A stretch of 64,000 bases of DNA from Rhizoctonia solani (taxonomy: Eukaryota; Basidiomycota; Agaricomycetes; Cantharellales; Ceratobasidiaceae), in the NCBI RefSeq assembly GCF_016906535.1, contig NC_057377.1, forward strand, positions 1 through 64,000, in the 5' to 3' direction. The translations under genes and the position numbers were made by a program. How positions within the stretch are numbered: the first letter of the stretch is position 1; every line of letters begins with the position of its first letter. Under the pieces are notes generated by a model. That model searched no databases. It saw nothing but the letters and a program-made list of their open reading frames with translations, and was not told the DNA's origin. Positions 1 to 11,589 of this stretch are shown piece by piece.

Positions 1-71
1 TAACCTAACCTAACCTAACCTAACCTAACCTAACCTAACCTAACCTAACCTAACCTAACCTAACCTAACCT
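1..71. repeat. Telomere repeat tract, (TAACC)n
   Basis: Fourteen uninterrupted copies of TAACC, so the G-rich strand read towards the chromosome end is TTAGG. The tract begins at base 1 and gives way abruptly to unique sequence, so this is the left chromosome end. The unit is 5 bp, not the TTAGGG typical of most filamentous fungi. Every copy agrees, so this is not a sporadic error. Confidence 0.95.
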
Positions 72-1369
72 GGCAGAGGTGTTAGGTGCATGGGTTAAGC
101 TCTAAGGCACTGTGTTCCTCCAAGGTCTGGATTATCTGCACCTTCTGGGCTCACAGTAAGGTCACAAAATCGAAAATGTTGTTTGTTGGACTTTGCTTAA
201 AAGGAAGAAAATGTAGTAAAAATCACTTCTTCTGTTCTCAGCAAAATATGTGGGGTGGAATAACATGTGATTTATGTAATGACATGTTATTAGTGTGTTA
301 ACACACCATTACCAAACCCCTGGTGTTACAACAAAAACGGTTTTTGCTTAGTCCTGTGTCTACAACAAGATCCCATGTTTTGTGTGAAACTGTAAATATG
401 TACCTACTACATGGGATGTTGTGTATAAGATTGCTTTAGGGGATTCGTTACTATACTGGGCATTCCTTCTTTGTTTTTGACCTTATGTTTTACTTTTTGT
501 TTTACCCCCCTTTTGTTTTTGTTTTTCCTTTTTCCTTTTTTTGTATTATTCCTGTGTTTTGTCATGCCTATCTCATTGATCAAACTCAAATTGATTTTAT
601 TTAAGAGTCTTAAATTAGTGTGTCTCAAAATTTTATTGAGTTGTTGTTAAATCCCGGAGGTACAACGGGTCAGTAAGGCTCGTCCCATTAATACCATATC
701 ACACTTTGGAGGACAGATACTATCATAGAATAGAAGCGGTTGTGGCAAACTGACTCGAGATTCCCCAAATTCTTAAGTTCATGCCTATTCCCAGCGCTCT
801 ATAGAGTGCTACAATTTCACCTACCTGCATTCTAAATCGCCCTACACCTAGTCCTTGTGTAAACTCCCTTCGAATTTGTTAGTATCAAGATGATCGCTGT
901 GCTTTGGTGGAACAACCCATAATTTCAAATTCAAGATATGTTTGTCACTTGTTAGTGTGTTTTTTCACACTCTGCCACCACCCCCTTTCCACCACCTTTT
1001 CCGCCACTCATGGTCTCTATCATTCTTATACTACGCGGGGTTATGCATACTGCTACCTATTACTGACTGAATTTTATTTGTTGATTTGTTCACATCATCT
1101 CTAATTAATTCACAGCTTTTTGCTGGGTATAAAATGGGAAAATGGGCAACCATAGGTATCAGAGGGCTTGGATGTATGGCCCATATCTCTCCTATCAACA
1201 TCCGTGTAGGCTTAAGAGTACTGCAGGTCAACATAAAGTGGGTGAGTATACCAGTGTGATACTCATTCACACACGTTCTTACCCACCCGTTTCCAGGGCG
1301 CACAGACTCAATCTATCCTGTCTCTACTAGCAACCGAATAGATCCAATCCTGAAAGCGTTGATTACAAC
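72..1369. other. Subtelomeric DNA, no recognisable gene
   Basis: Only short open frames without protein-like composition are present. A T-rich run with long oligo-T and oligo-C stretches lies at about 470-560. I see no transposon ends or tandem array here. Confidence 0.5.
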
Positions 1370-1371
1370 AC

Positions 1372-1957
1372 AACATGAGCTATCAACGCTTGTCCTGACC
1401 TCTTGCCTTCCCGCTATGCACCTCAATGGGCACTTTTACTTGCACTTGTCCCGCCACATGTCCCACGATTTCCCCTCGGAATTTATCTTTATCCTCTGAT
1501 TTCCTATTATAGGACCTGTTTTACCGCGGTAGCATTCCCTCGATACTTTCTTAGACCACTATCCCAAGCGACATTCGGGGACAATTTATGGGCCGCTGCA
1601 CCTCGGCCAATTGTTCCTTCTTTCAATTTACTTCCCTATATCTGGTTCGTCCTTTCTCACTATCTTGAAGCTCACACGTTACCTTCGGCTACTTTTGTCA
1701 GTCTTCGGGATTCACTGCCGCGTCGCGTGGAACAAATGTCCGCGTTGACGCTAGGCGGTTATAGAAATTGAACCCAATTATCTGGGATCCTTGATTAGTT
1801 TGAAGCCAGGGAGCGAGATACAACGTGTACAATTGGCAAGAGGACCGCTCAATAACTCAGTCCAGACCTGGGACGCAATTATTCCCCATATGTTTGATTC
1901 ACATTTAAATCCCGATACACTAACAAAACATACGGGTTATACAGAAGAGAAAGTTTA
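1372..1957 (+). other. Coding-like segment of an uncharacterised subtelomeric gene or relic
   Basis: A long open stretch covers 1,403-1,771. Another frame between about 1,758 and 1,957 reads as ordinary protein and contains VIEIEPNYLGSLISLKPG. The two are out of frame with each other and I find no clean ATG or splice set joining them. The segment could be a decayed gene or a chance open frame. I do not recognise the family. Confidence 0.2.
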
Positions 1958-2070
1958 AGTGGGATCAAGCACGCCATCCCGTCGATCCTAGACGGCGCCT
2001 GGGCGTAGCAGGTTAGGCACGATCAATAAACGGGTGGGGGCAACGACCTCTCACCAATTATCATCGGCAT

Positions 2071-2382
2071 TCAGCCCTCGAGTGGGAGGCCGAACAGCGA
2101 AAAGAGGAGGGGGGGCATCTGCATAGCTTCGGCAGCTTCGGGTGGGGTGTGTTCCGGAGGCGCGGGCAGATTGGGACTGGAGGTCGAGTCAGCCGAGCGC
2201 GCCAAAGGGTTGAGTGTGGCCGTGGTGGGATGACAATATGAAGATCGTCCGGATGTAGGTACAGGGATAGAGCGAGTCGTTTTATCGCACGAGGTCGACG
2301 TTAGAGGGTGGATTGGTACGCGGGAATCACGACATAAGCTGGGGTAAGATGCAAAACGAAAACCAAACGTACGCAGGGCCAT
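2071..2382 (-). CDS. Hypothetical Ser/Pro/Thr-rich small protein
   Basis: Open frame of about 103 codons from an ATG at 2,382 (MALRTFGFRFAS). It is rich in Ser, Thr and Pro, with no membrane segment or known motif. Composition looks more like protein than the overlapping plus-strand frames, but there is no homology or splice evidence. It could be one exon of a larger gene or a chance frame. Confidence 0.22.
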   Translation of the reverse strand: MALRTFGFRFASYPSLCRDSRVPIHPLTSTSCDKTTRSIPVPTSGRSSYCHPTTATLNPLARSADSTSSPNLPAPPEHTPPEAAEAMQMPPLLFSLFGLPLEG

Positions 2383-2409
2383 CTTGCTCTCGTACAAGTC
2401 CTTGTGCAA

Positions 2410-3071
2410 CAGAGTGGCTTACGCGGGCCATTATAGGCGGTATTCGAGTACTAACGGGCGAACGTGGTGATGGGAGGTGGAGGTCACGGCAAACGCCTCC
2501 AACCGTTACCACCCCACATTTCTTCGGGTGTTACCTTCACCGCCAAAATGGTAACATGTATCGGTGAGAGCACGGATTGTTGTCCCAACCCATCATTCAT
2601 GTACGCCCTCAACAATACTATGTAATTACAATCTATAATTGATGTAGTTTTATTAATCGAATGCTGATGCCTTGATCTTGAGCTGTAATTCACTAAATCC
2701 ACTAAATCAGCTAAACCTTTAGCCTCGTACTAAACCTTGTCAGTTTAGACAGAATCTGAATAAATTTGCGTGGTCTAGAGCCACGGTCCCTAAATTACCT
2801 TCGTTTAGCTCAAATAACGAAAATCCCTGACGTGTTTGAGCTAAATTAGCCAGCGCCCTTAAGGGGTTTTTGCTGATGTTACCACACGTGAGTTGCCACC
2901 CATAGGAGTACCTGCTCCGCTTGAGTGCCGAGTCTTGCAGTCACTCCAGACACTTTACAATGCCATCAACGCACAACATAACACCCAATATACTTAAGTG
3001 CATTGCTCACTAGCACTTGAAGGAGAGGCTGCACGTCGCTAAATATGCTGAGCTTTCCGGGCCATCGCAAC
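2410..3071. other. Intergenic DNA left of the CACTA element
   Basis: No gene seen. Around 2,700-2,850 the motif CTAAA/TTTAG recurs in both orientations, without clear unit structure. Confidence 0.4.
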
Positions 3072-3074
3072 AGA

Positions 3075-3110
3075 CACTGTACCCCCCTAGGTCCGGAACT
3101 TCCGGGGTTA
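3075..3110 (+). repeat. Left terminal inverted repeat of the CACTA element
   Basis: Begins CACTGTACCCCCC and continues through TAGGTCCGGAACTTCCGGGG. It pairs with 11,279-11,315 on the other strand. The preceding AGA is the target duplication. Confidence 0.9.
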
Positions 3111-3139
3111 ATGTTCTGCAGGTAAGTTGCGAAACTCCC

Positions 3140-3560
3140 GGGCCTCAGGTACGGAACTTCCGGGGTGCAGGTTGGGAACAATGTGTAGCGGGTTTCAGGT
3201 CCGGAACCGTTACAAATTCCGCAGTTTTCCACGGGACAATTTTTTGCCGTTGCTATAGTGTTACGTAGCTAATATTCGGGTGACCAGGAGACTAGGACCG
3301 GGTGGCATATCAGTTCCGTGGCTATGTTTTGGTCAATTTCAAATAGGATTTTCAATGCTATAGCGGCTATTCCGTTTGTAATACATGATGATACGAACAC
3401 AAACCCCGGAACACACGAGTGTTCCGCACCTAAACATTGAGTGTTCCGTGGCCTAGCACTGGAACTTTTACACATAAAACATGAAATACGAGGGAAAAGT
3501 CCGGAGCCCATGGGTCGCCCGTGCCTCAACCCCGGATGTTCCGTGGTTTAGCTGCGGGCG
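3140..3560. repeat. Left subterminal repeats (GGTNCGGAAC type)
   Basis: Variants of GGT(C/A/G)CGGAAC and the inverted form GTTCCG(C/T)NCC recur at about 3,147, 3,196, 3,405, 3,420, 3,445, 3,538 and 3,560. CACTA elements typically carry subterminal repeats that bind their DNA-binding protein. These probably do the same here. Confidence 0.7.
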
Positions 3561-3862
3561 TTCCGAGGAGAAACTGAGAAACTGAGAAAAACGAAACACG
3601 AGAGCGATTTAAATAATGAAATAAACGAAAAGAAATGAGGCGAACACGTGGTATCGTTGAATCTGAATGATGCGAATGCGAACATGAGTGCGAACACAAG
3701 TACAAATCCAGGAATAGGGATACAAGTCGAATCATCATAAGAGACCAAATCGACGAGAATGAGATGAGACAATGAAATAAATTCAGAACAATGGGAGGGA
3801 TAAAAGCGAAAGCGAAGGTGAAAATGAGAGCAAAAAGGGGGGAAATGAGAGCGGGGCGAACA

Positions 3863-6436
3863 TCAAGCTCGGGCGCTCTTGGCTTGATTCCGAGTCATCC
3901 TTTTGGCCGAAGTTAAAGACCTGAAAGATAGTTAGAAGTTAGAGCAGTTACCGGGAATCTAAACACTTACCCCAGGTCGACGTCATCGACCAGCTCCTGC
4001 TTAGCCTGGCGTCCTCCTTTCCCAGTCTTCTTCCCGCGAAGCGGCGCATCGCTTGGCTTGGAGGCTGTGGGCACAGGTGGCTGCAAGACCAGTCCCGATT
4101 TCTTTGCCGGCGGCGGGGGTTCCTTCATATTCTTCCCGTTGGCCTTCTGCTTATTGTTCGCAGCCTTGTTAGCGGGCGCTGCCTTGCAATTTCCACCCTT
4201 GTTGGCCGGAGGCTCTCCGATGTCGGCTTGAGCTGGGGAAGGGAGACGAGGATTTTTTCGGGCAGGCTTGAGGGCTGGGGTCGCTTCTTTGTTAGAGTCG
4301 TCAGCATCGGCGGAGGGGGGATCCTGATTGCTCGCGTCGGGACGAAGGGGTGTGCCCGATCGAATAGTCGATGGGTACTCTTGCGTGTTCTGTACAGACT
4401 CCACATCGTCGTTGTCGAGGGTTGAGCTGGCAGGCGGATATGTCTATTAAATGTTAGCATTATTCAGACGGTTATAATAAAACGTACCTCTTCATCCTCC
4501 ATTTGCGCCTCTGCTGTGGCCCTTGACACTGCAATAGCCTTCGACTTTGCCAAAGCATCGGCTTTTGCTTTAGCTTTGAACGCGGATAGATCGCGGGTCG
4601 CAGTGGGCTCGGTGTCGGCTTGGGTGGTGCCGAACTCCTGGCTAGGGGCGGTCTTGTGTGCAGGCTACTGGTAAGTCAAGATACATCGTTGAATAGAGAG
4701 TGGCACTGACCTGGATCTCCTTTCCTTTCCCTTTCGAGGGCTTTGGGCCTGGCATGGGCTCGTCATCCTCAGTCTCAGCCGGGGGCTGGTTTCGGGCCTT
4801 CTTCCGAGGGCGATTAGATTCCTACAAACTGATCAAACTAAGTTGTGCATCTAAGTAATTAAGCGTACCTCAACATCCTTGGCCTTGCGCTTTGGGGAAG
4901 CAGACTTCGAGGTCGGAGTTGGCATGGTGGTGTCTTCTTCCTTGTCGTCTTCACTGGGAGGTGCCCTTTTTGACGACTGCTTTTGCGCCTGATATTTATG
5001 TATTAGATCGAATCATGTAGCTAAAAAAAATACTCACCTGTGTCTTTGACGGCCTGAGCTTAGGAGATGGGGCTTGTTCGCCACCAGAACCCTCGTCGTC
5101 AGAATCTTGAATGCGGCGTGCAGCCTAGTTATAGACTAGAGTTAGACTGTATTTAAAGGACGAGTAAAATTTATACCTTGCGGGATGAACCTGATGGCTT
5201 TGGAACGGGAGGTTCCTCGTCATCGGATGCGTTCTGAGGGGTGGATTCATGCGCCGGCGTCTGCCATGAATTAATGTCAATTAAAAATGAATTGGATCGG
5301 GAAAAACCACGTGCCTTGTTCGAGACTTTGCACGATCCTCCTGCTTGATTGGTGGCGTTTGATGCATCGGGCTTGGTGCACTATGTAAGCAATTGGATTA
5401 GAAGTTATTCAAGACGCGTGTGATAACTCACATTCTTCCCATTTGTCTTCTCCTTCCCTGCATTGGCGGTTTTCTTTGCCTGTTCAAGTTAGCTCGGTTG
5501 ATGTCAAAGATGAATATATTATTATGAGACAAACGTACCTCGCGTTTTGTTCTGAGCTTTGCGCACCAGGCAGCAAGCCCGCCCGCCTTTTGGATGCGGT
5601 TCTGGTGATCACGCCCGTTTGTAAGCGCGCGGATAGCAAACTCCCTGGTTGCCCAACTCTGTCGGAACCGAGCAAGAATAGGATAACTTTTGCGAGCCTG
5701 AGGAAATAAAAATATTAAGATGTTAACCCAACTGAAACGATAAAACATACCTGAATCGTGATAGACGCAAATTGCTCAGGGCTGACCATGGAAAATGTGC
5801 AGTCCTTGATGTTACGAGTAACGTGTCGTGTAATGGTGCGAATCGTATTCTAGGTGTAGTTGAGGGACAATCGCAGGATTAAAGAATGGAAAGACTCACT
5901 CGGATACCTTGGATAAGGTCCTTGTTCTCATTGCCTTCCATCTTCACAAGTTTTGGCAGATTGTTTAATTTGCCTTCGGGTCGGTCGATCATCGAATATT
6001 TTGTGTAGTCGCCGTTATCGTCGGGGACATACACAAAATTACCACACTTTGACTTGTATGGTTCGTCTGGAGGAGTTGGTCAGCATGCAGAAAGCGAGGA
6101 AGTCAAGCGCATACATTCGGGCTTGGCATCATCCATCGCTTCCTCGTCTTCGCCGTCTTCGCCGTCCTTGCCATCTTCACTACGGTTGTGACAGTTGTCG
6201 TTGTCGCCATTGCTATCGTTGTCTACACCTTCGACCTCGCCGTCATCCTCGCCTTCGTCGTCATCCTCGTCATGATAGTGAACTCCCTTGCCTTTGACGG
6301 TCGAGGCTAGAGCAGAAGCCTTTGCCTGCTTATACTCTGTTGTGCGCTCGCGTTGAGCCGCCCTGGCAGCGCTAGGAAGTGCCGCCTTGGATGGTTTGGA
6401 ATGGGTAGCGGGCTTTGATTTTGTGGCTTTGGGCAT
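3863..6436 (-). CDS. CACTA-borne accessory protein: acidic N-terminus, conserved core, Lys/Pro-rich tail
   Basis: The ATG at 6,436 (MPKATKSK) opens a basic segment, followed by a strongly acidic run (DEDDDEGEDD) and then a conserved-looking core in exons 2-4, which includes CGNFVYVPDDNGDYTKYSMI and RQSWATREFAIRALTNGR. A long tail of short exons rich in Lys, Pro, Ser and Glu follows. About eleven introns of 45-70 bp with CTAAC branch sites can be placed, the last ending in TTTCAG before a short exon that stops at 3,863. Predicted length is roughly 650 residues, probably nuclear. It lies entirely inside the transposon and is divergent from the transposase, so it is likely an element function such as a DNA-binding accessory analogous in position to TnpA. 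That role is inference; I recognise no named domain. Confidence 0.65.
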
Positions 6437-6911
6437 GATTCTATAGTTTTCATTAGCATTTAGAAACACTTAGAAACACGATAACATATCTTTTAAGAGT
6501 GATAACCAAAGAATTATAAGAATTTAGTAAAATCCAAATTTTGAGTGGCGGGGAGTCTGACCTTGTTTGAATGAATAAACACGTCGGGTAAAGCTATAAG
6601 AGCAGATGAGTGAGCATTTTGAACAAGAAATGACTGGGGAATAGCGAAATACTGAGAAGTGGCGGGGCGAATAAATTCGATTTTCTTTGTTTTTTTTTTC
6701 AGTGAACACCACAAGGCACTCCTAGCACGCGCAAATACCATAGACATCAGATGCTGTTGATTCTGAGGAGGTTACAACACTTACTTTCCAGCCAAAGAGA
6801 CGGCGGGCAGCGGTTGTGGTGGTTGGATGGACGAAATGAATGCGAACCCGCGCGGTGATCTGCGTTAACGTCCACGTGACCGCGGGTTTGGACTTACCTT
6901 GACTCAAAGTC
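6437..6911. promoter_or_regulatory. Divergent promoter between the two CACTA genes
   Basis: 475 bp lie between the start codons of the accessory gene (6,436, minus) and the transposase (6,912, plus). A CACGTG hexamer sits at 6,873-6,878, 34 bp before the transposase ATG. No clear TATA box was seen. Confidence 0.5.
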
Positions 6912-9900
6912 ATGCCAGAAAAGAAATACCCATGCAAATGCGGATGTGGTGGGTGGTACATAGCAAGAGTATGTCGAGAACATATGAAGCGGGCGCTGGT
7001 TAAGCTACCCGTCCACAAACCCGCGCAGCGAAGGAGTTCCGGAGAGAGACTGCGGTATGTACCCGACAAAGTTGGTTGAGTATGTTGAGCTAACAATAAA
7101 TTTAAGAAAAAAAAGAGAAATGATTCGCCGCACCTCAATCCAAGCAGTCTTTTCCCAAAACAACTCCCAAAACGCAAACCTAGATCCACCTCATTCCCCA
7201 CCGCCACCCGCATCTCCACCTGTCCCCAACACCAACGCCAATGATCTCAATGAACTTGACGATGAGGATTTTGGCTTCGACAACAATATACCACTTGCAG
7301 ACCCTAGTATATGGGACAAACTCTTACAACACCGGTACCACGATGAAATATCCAACAACGAGTTGCGTCCAACCCCCGAAGGAACTGCCACTCGGTCCGA
7401 ACCAGATAACCCAGAAGAACTGGATAACATTAGTGTGGAAACACTCTCTGACTACCTTGGCAACATTGATATGGCAGCCTGTGGGCTTTCAGCAGAGGAT
7501 ATCATGGATGCGGAGGATATTGTTGAAGCGGTGGTTGAAGGTACGTATATATTCATTTTTGCCTAATTATTAGTAACTTTTTACTAGCATACACTCTGCT
7601 CGAGGTGGAGGATATCCACAATCTCTCTTGTTTGACTTGTGTGTTAGGTTCAAGCCAACCGAAGAGTTTTTTGCAGAATTAATTCGGCGTTATCAACCCA
7701 TCGACAGTGCAGAAGGAACCCGAATCCCTTCTATTAAACGACTTCGTACACTTACTCGTAAACTCTCGGGGCTCTCAGCAAAGCGACACCATTGCTGCGT
7801 GAATTCTTGCGTAGCTTTCATCGGTTACTTAGGACATATGGATACATGTCCAGTCTGCCATGAACCCCGCCTCGACTCAGCTGGCAAGCCTCGGAATATT
7901 TTTACCACCATCCCCCTCATTCCCCAACTTCGTTCCCTATTTGCTTGCCCTATCACCGCAGAGAAGATGCGTCATCGCCATACGTATACCAACGATAAAA
8001 ACACCATGGCCGATGTATTTGATTCTCTTCGCTATCTAGAACTGCGCGACCTCTATGTGGTAATTGACGGCAAGCCGATGCCCTATAAATACTTCGAAGA
8101 AGAACACGAAATTGCCCTTGGAATCGGTCTAGATGGTGCTTGCCCATTCAAACGCCGAACAAACACTTGCTGGCCCATTCTCATCATCAACTACAACCTC
8201 AGCTCAGAGGAACGCACACGAATCGAAAACATGATATGTGTCGGTATAATCCCTGGCCCACAGTGTCCTGCCGACATCAACTCATTCCTTCAGCCCTTGA
8301 TCGACGAGCTTCGGGAGCTGGCACGTGGTGTGGCAACTGTTGACGCCAATCAACGAAGGTTATTTTCTCTGCGCGCGCATCTCTTGACCATATTTGGCGA
8401 TATCCCGGCGCTTACCAAAATTTTGGAGCTGATTGGTCACAATGGTTGTCTCCCCTGCCGATTTTGTTTCATGCCCACTGTCCTAGGACCTACCTCGGGT
8501 GGTGGATCTCATCGATATTGCCCTTTACATCAGCCGAATGGATTTCGAATGGATCCCCTCGACCTTCCCCTGAGGGAACACAACGACTCTATTTGCACGG
8601 GCCTCAAGGTTCTGAACGCTAAAAATGAGGCAGAGCGCAAGCGACTTGCAACTGAGTCGGGCATCAAAGGGGTTACGCTGTTTGCGCGTGTGCCCTCTGT
8701 TTCAATTCCCCGCTCCTTCCCTGTCGACCTCATGCACTTAATCTGGCAGAATCTCATCCCACAATTAATCGATCTATGGACTGGGGACTTCAACGATCTA
8801 GATAGCGGCCTTGAGGATTATCAATTTAAGCAAGATGTCTGGAATGCCGTCTGCGAAGCTTGTATCCCGTCCCGACGTACCATGCCCACAGCTCTTGGGT
8901 GCCCTGTCCCTGATCCTCGCAAGCGCTCTCAATTCATTGCTGAGACATGGAATGGGCTTACAACTCAAATGGCCCCCTCGCTTCTTCGTGAACGATTCTC
9001 TGACCAGCGCTATTATCAGCATTTTGTCCGCCTGGTTAAACTTCTCTCGCTCGTTGTTTCATTCGATCTTTCGCGGGATGATATTCCAGAAATTCGACAA
9101 GGATTTGCCGAATGGGTCGAGGAGTATGAACAGTGAGTAATACCTCTTCATTTTGCATTATTTTTGTCACTAAGGCCACCCAGAATCTACTATCAATTTG
9201 ACGAGGACAGGCTTCAGACTTGTCCCGTCAACATTCATTATCTCCTCCATGTCGCCGATTCTCTCGAGTACATGGGTCCTTTATGGGCTTATTGGGCTTA
9301 CCCCATGGAGCGATTTTGTAGCTTTATTATCAACTCGGTTAAAAGCCGGCGGTATCCATATGCCAACATTGACGAACGCATACTCAACCGAGCTCGATTA
9401 CAAATAATTCTACGGAAATATCGACTTATTGATAAGGAGCCGTTTGCTCTGCGGTATCGTCCAGACGAATCTGAGAACGCAACCATGGTCCGTGGCTGTA
9501 AGTGATATATATTTTAATGTCTTACTTCCTGACTTTGAAGTTTCAGATCCACTCGCTTATTTGCTAAGTCCACACTTGAAACATTTGCATGTTGACCAAC
9601 ATCTAAGGCGGCAAATTGTCCGCTACCTCACGACTTGCTTTGAAATCCTGGCACCTGCAGCGGAGGCACTCATTCCAAACGAGCTGGAGCAATGGGGGCG
9701 ATTGCGAATTGGGAACGGAGGCGACACAATCCATGCACGCGGCTTCCACAAGCTACGTGCCGACGGGCGGGATGCATCTTTCGTTCGCGTGAGTTATGAT
9801 TTACATTGATTAATTGAGTATTATTTCACACTCTATGAGATAGTATCAACTCATGGTGGATCAACTCGCCGATGATGCTCGTGCCTCACCAGAATTTAAA

Positions 9901-10209
9901 GAGGAAAGCCAGTACGGTCAACTTCGACATATTTTCGTCCTTACTATTCCCCCCAAAACCCGGAAAATTAACCCCGATCCCAAAAAGAAACAATATCTAC
10001 TGCTTGCCCAGATATATGAGGCACCGGTTCATATTGACGAAGCGGACGAATATAGGGTTGTATGGTACAAAGGCAAGCTAGGAACAGGTGAAGTTGTCGA
10101 TGTATCGACTATACATTGTGTAGTTGGGCGCATACAGGATGGAAACCAGTGGTGGATAATTGACCGAAGCGCAGATAATGCTCTTGCCCACCCTGAGTTT
10201 GTAGATTAA
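6912..10209 (+). CDS. tnp2: Tnp2-family transposase (CACTA element), intact
   Basis: Six exons: 6,912-7,054, 7,107-7,540, 7,605-9,132, 9,175-9,497, 9,547-9,788 and 9,844-10,209. They sum to 3,036 nt with no stop, giving 1,011 aa. The N-terminus has a Cys-rich knuckle (CKCGCGGWYIARVCREH). Basidiomycete Tnp2 signatures follow: CCVNSCVAFIG, CPVCHEPR, GLDGACPFKRR, IIPGPQCPADINSFLQPL, IFGDIPAL with GHNGCLPCRFC, FPVDLMHLIWQNLIPQLIDL, and HYLLHVADSLEYMGPLWAYW with MERFC. The C-terminal exon holds KKKQYLLLAQIYEAP. The enzyme should catalyse cut-and-paste transposition of its element, acting on the CACTG termini in the nucleus. An alternative acceptor in intron 2 would shift the frame; the GAG acceptor at 7,604 keeps it open and was chosen for that reason. 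Confidence 0.93.
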
Positions 10210-11039
10210 TCCTGGCGAGTGTTTGATTTCTTATGTTCTATTGTTTGACTCAATACGACTACTTCATTATATTTCAAACGAGTGATCACATGACCGTGCT
10301 TGCCGAGAAGGTTCTCAGCCTTCCTCCTCCCATCTTCGTTTGTTGAGTCTCACATCGTGGGTTGCCGGTTTGCTAGTCTGCTTGTTTGTTGCCGTTCAAT
10401 ATACACCACAGACAAGTGATTGATAGGTGACCAAAGCTAAGCACAGCCGCAAATACCCCTGTCGATCAACATGTCATACATATTCATTCTAGTTCCCGGC
10501 CACGACACTTGTTTAGCCCTTATATGGCCGCTCCCTCGAGTTGATTCGGGGAGTGGCAGGTCTGGGTTATACTAGTATTTCTACGACACTACGTGGGCTC
10601 TTCCGCCATTAGTGTTGTATCAAGCTTGGTAGGAAGTAGCTTCAAACCGAGCCTGAGAAACAGGAAATTGTGTTCAGCGTGTTTCAGCTGACGTATGGGA
10701 GGTTTTTACCGCTGCCAGTGAGTCTTGGGAACATTCATTTACATCACTCTTTCCTCTCGCCCACGATCCTCCGTGTCGCCAATATGCTGATCAGATTATT
10801 TTGTAGGTTTAATCTATCCGCGCGTCAATGTAACAAGCAGCGTGTACATAGACAGAAACTAATCAAATTATATTCATTCATTAACCTACATCCACCGACA
10901 TAACCCCTTCGAGCCTCGAAACGTTAGTACGGGAGGACAACACCCGAAATTGGGGATAAGATATTCAACCGAATCAGACCAGGGAGAAACTGCGGAACAA
11001 CATCAGGCGTAGAACCAGGGTGAGTACAAAAACTGACCT
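10210..11039. other. Non-coding 3' part of the CACTA element
   Basis: Lies between the transposase stop and the right subterminal repeats. No protein-like frame and no tandem repeat seen. It presumably contains the transposase 3' UTR. Confidence 0.5.
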
Positions 11040-11278
11040 TTATACTAAGTCCCGGCGCTGAGGTGCGGAACTACCTCGAGGGTGCGGAACACAGGTGCGG
11101 AACGAAACTTGGTGTACACTGAGCTAACATTGACTCCCGGGGAAAAGGTGCGGAACACATTCGAGGTGCGGAACTCGGGTGCGGAACTCGACCGAGGAAT
11201 TTTCAAGGTGCGGAACACCGACCTTTGTTCCGCACCTGCGCCCGGTGTCTAACCCCGGAACAGATGCGTTCCGTACCT
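11040..11278. repeat. Right subterminal repeats, GGTGCGGAAC array
   Basis: Seven direct copies of GGTGCGGAAC and one inverted copy (GTTCCGCACC) fall within about 190 bp, with variants GGTACGGAAC and CCGGAAC nearby. They mirror the left subterminal repeats and are expected binding sites for an element-encoded protein. Confidence 0.8.
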
Positions 11279-11315
11279 GACCCCCGGGAATTCCGGACCT
11301 AGGGGGGGCACAGTG
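11279..11315 (-). repeat. Right terminal inverted repeat of the CACTA element
   Basis: Ends in GGGGGGGCACAGTG; its complement starts CACTGTGCCCCCCC. Followed by the AGA target duplication at 11,316-11,318. Confidence 0.9.
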
Positions 11316-11318
11316 AGA

Positions 11319-11589
11319 GGTCTATGTTCGATATATTCATTTGTTTGCTGTACTTTTTATTCGCACATATATGTTGAGTTTCAAACTTATACAGCTGCCT
11401 GTCAGCATACAGATAGGGCGGATACGTTTTGTAGACACGCACTTGTGTGCCATCAAGGAACGCATCTCTACTGGGTGCATCAGGGTGGTGGCTCATGTGC
11501 GGTGCGTTCCGCAGACAATGTCACCATACAATCGGTGGAGTAAGAAATCTAACCCCACAACATTTCCAGAAGGAATGTAGCTGAACATA
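11319..11589. other. Intergenic DNA, no gene seen
   Basis: AT-rich unique sequence with several open frames on both strands that cancel each other out. A stray GCGGTGCGTTCCGC palindrome lies near 11,500, just outside the CACTA element. Confidence 0.35.

Larger units (their letters stand above)
3075..11315. mobile_element. Complete CACTA-type (Tnp2/CMC) DNA transposon, 8.24 kb
   Basis: The left end CACTGTACCCCCCTAGGTCC and the inverted right end CACTGTGCCCCCCCTAGGTC match over about 35 bp with few differences. The element is flanked by the 3-bp duplication AGA at 3,072-3,074 and 11,316-11,318. CACTG termini, a 3-bp target duplication and subterminal short repeats are hallmarks of the CACTA superfamily. 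Inside are an intact Tnp2 transposase (6,912-10,209, plus strand) and a divergent multi-exon gene (3,863-6,436, minus strand). Intact reading frames, paired ends and a perfect target duplication suggest a recent insertion that may still be autonomous. Confidence 0.9.

Noticed and set aside
7191..7430. Minus-strand Ser-rich frame opposite the transposase
   Set aside because: Shadow of the Tnp2 coding exon on the other strand.
2825..8330. Further CACGTG hexamers (2,885, 3,643, 5,309, 8,324) as part of the regulon
   Set aside because: They fall inside coding or far from start codons and are at the frequency expected by chance.
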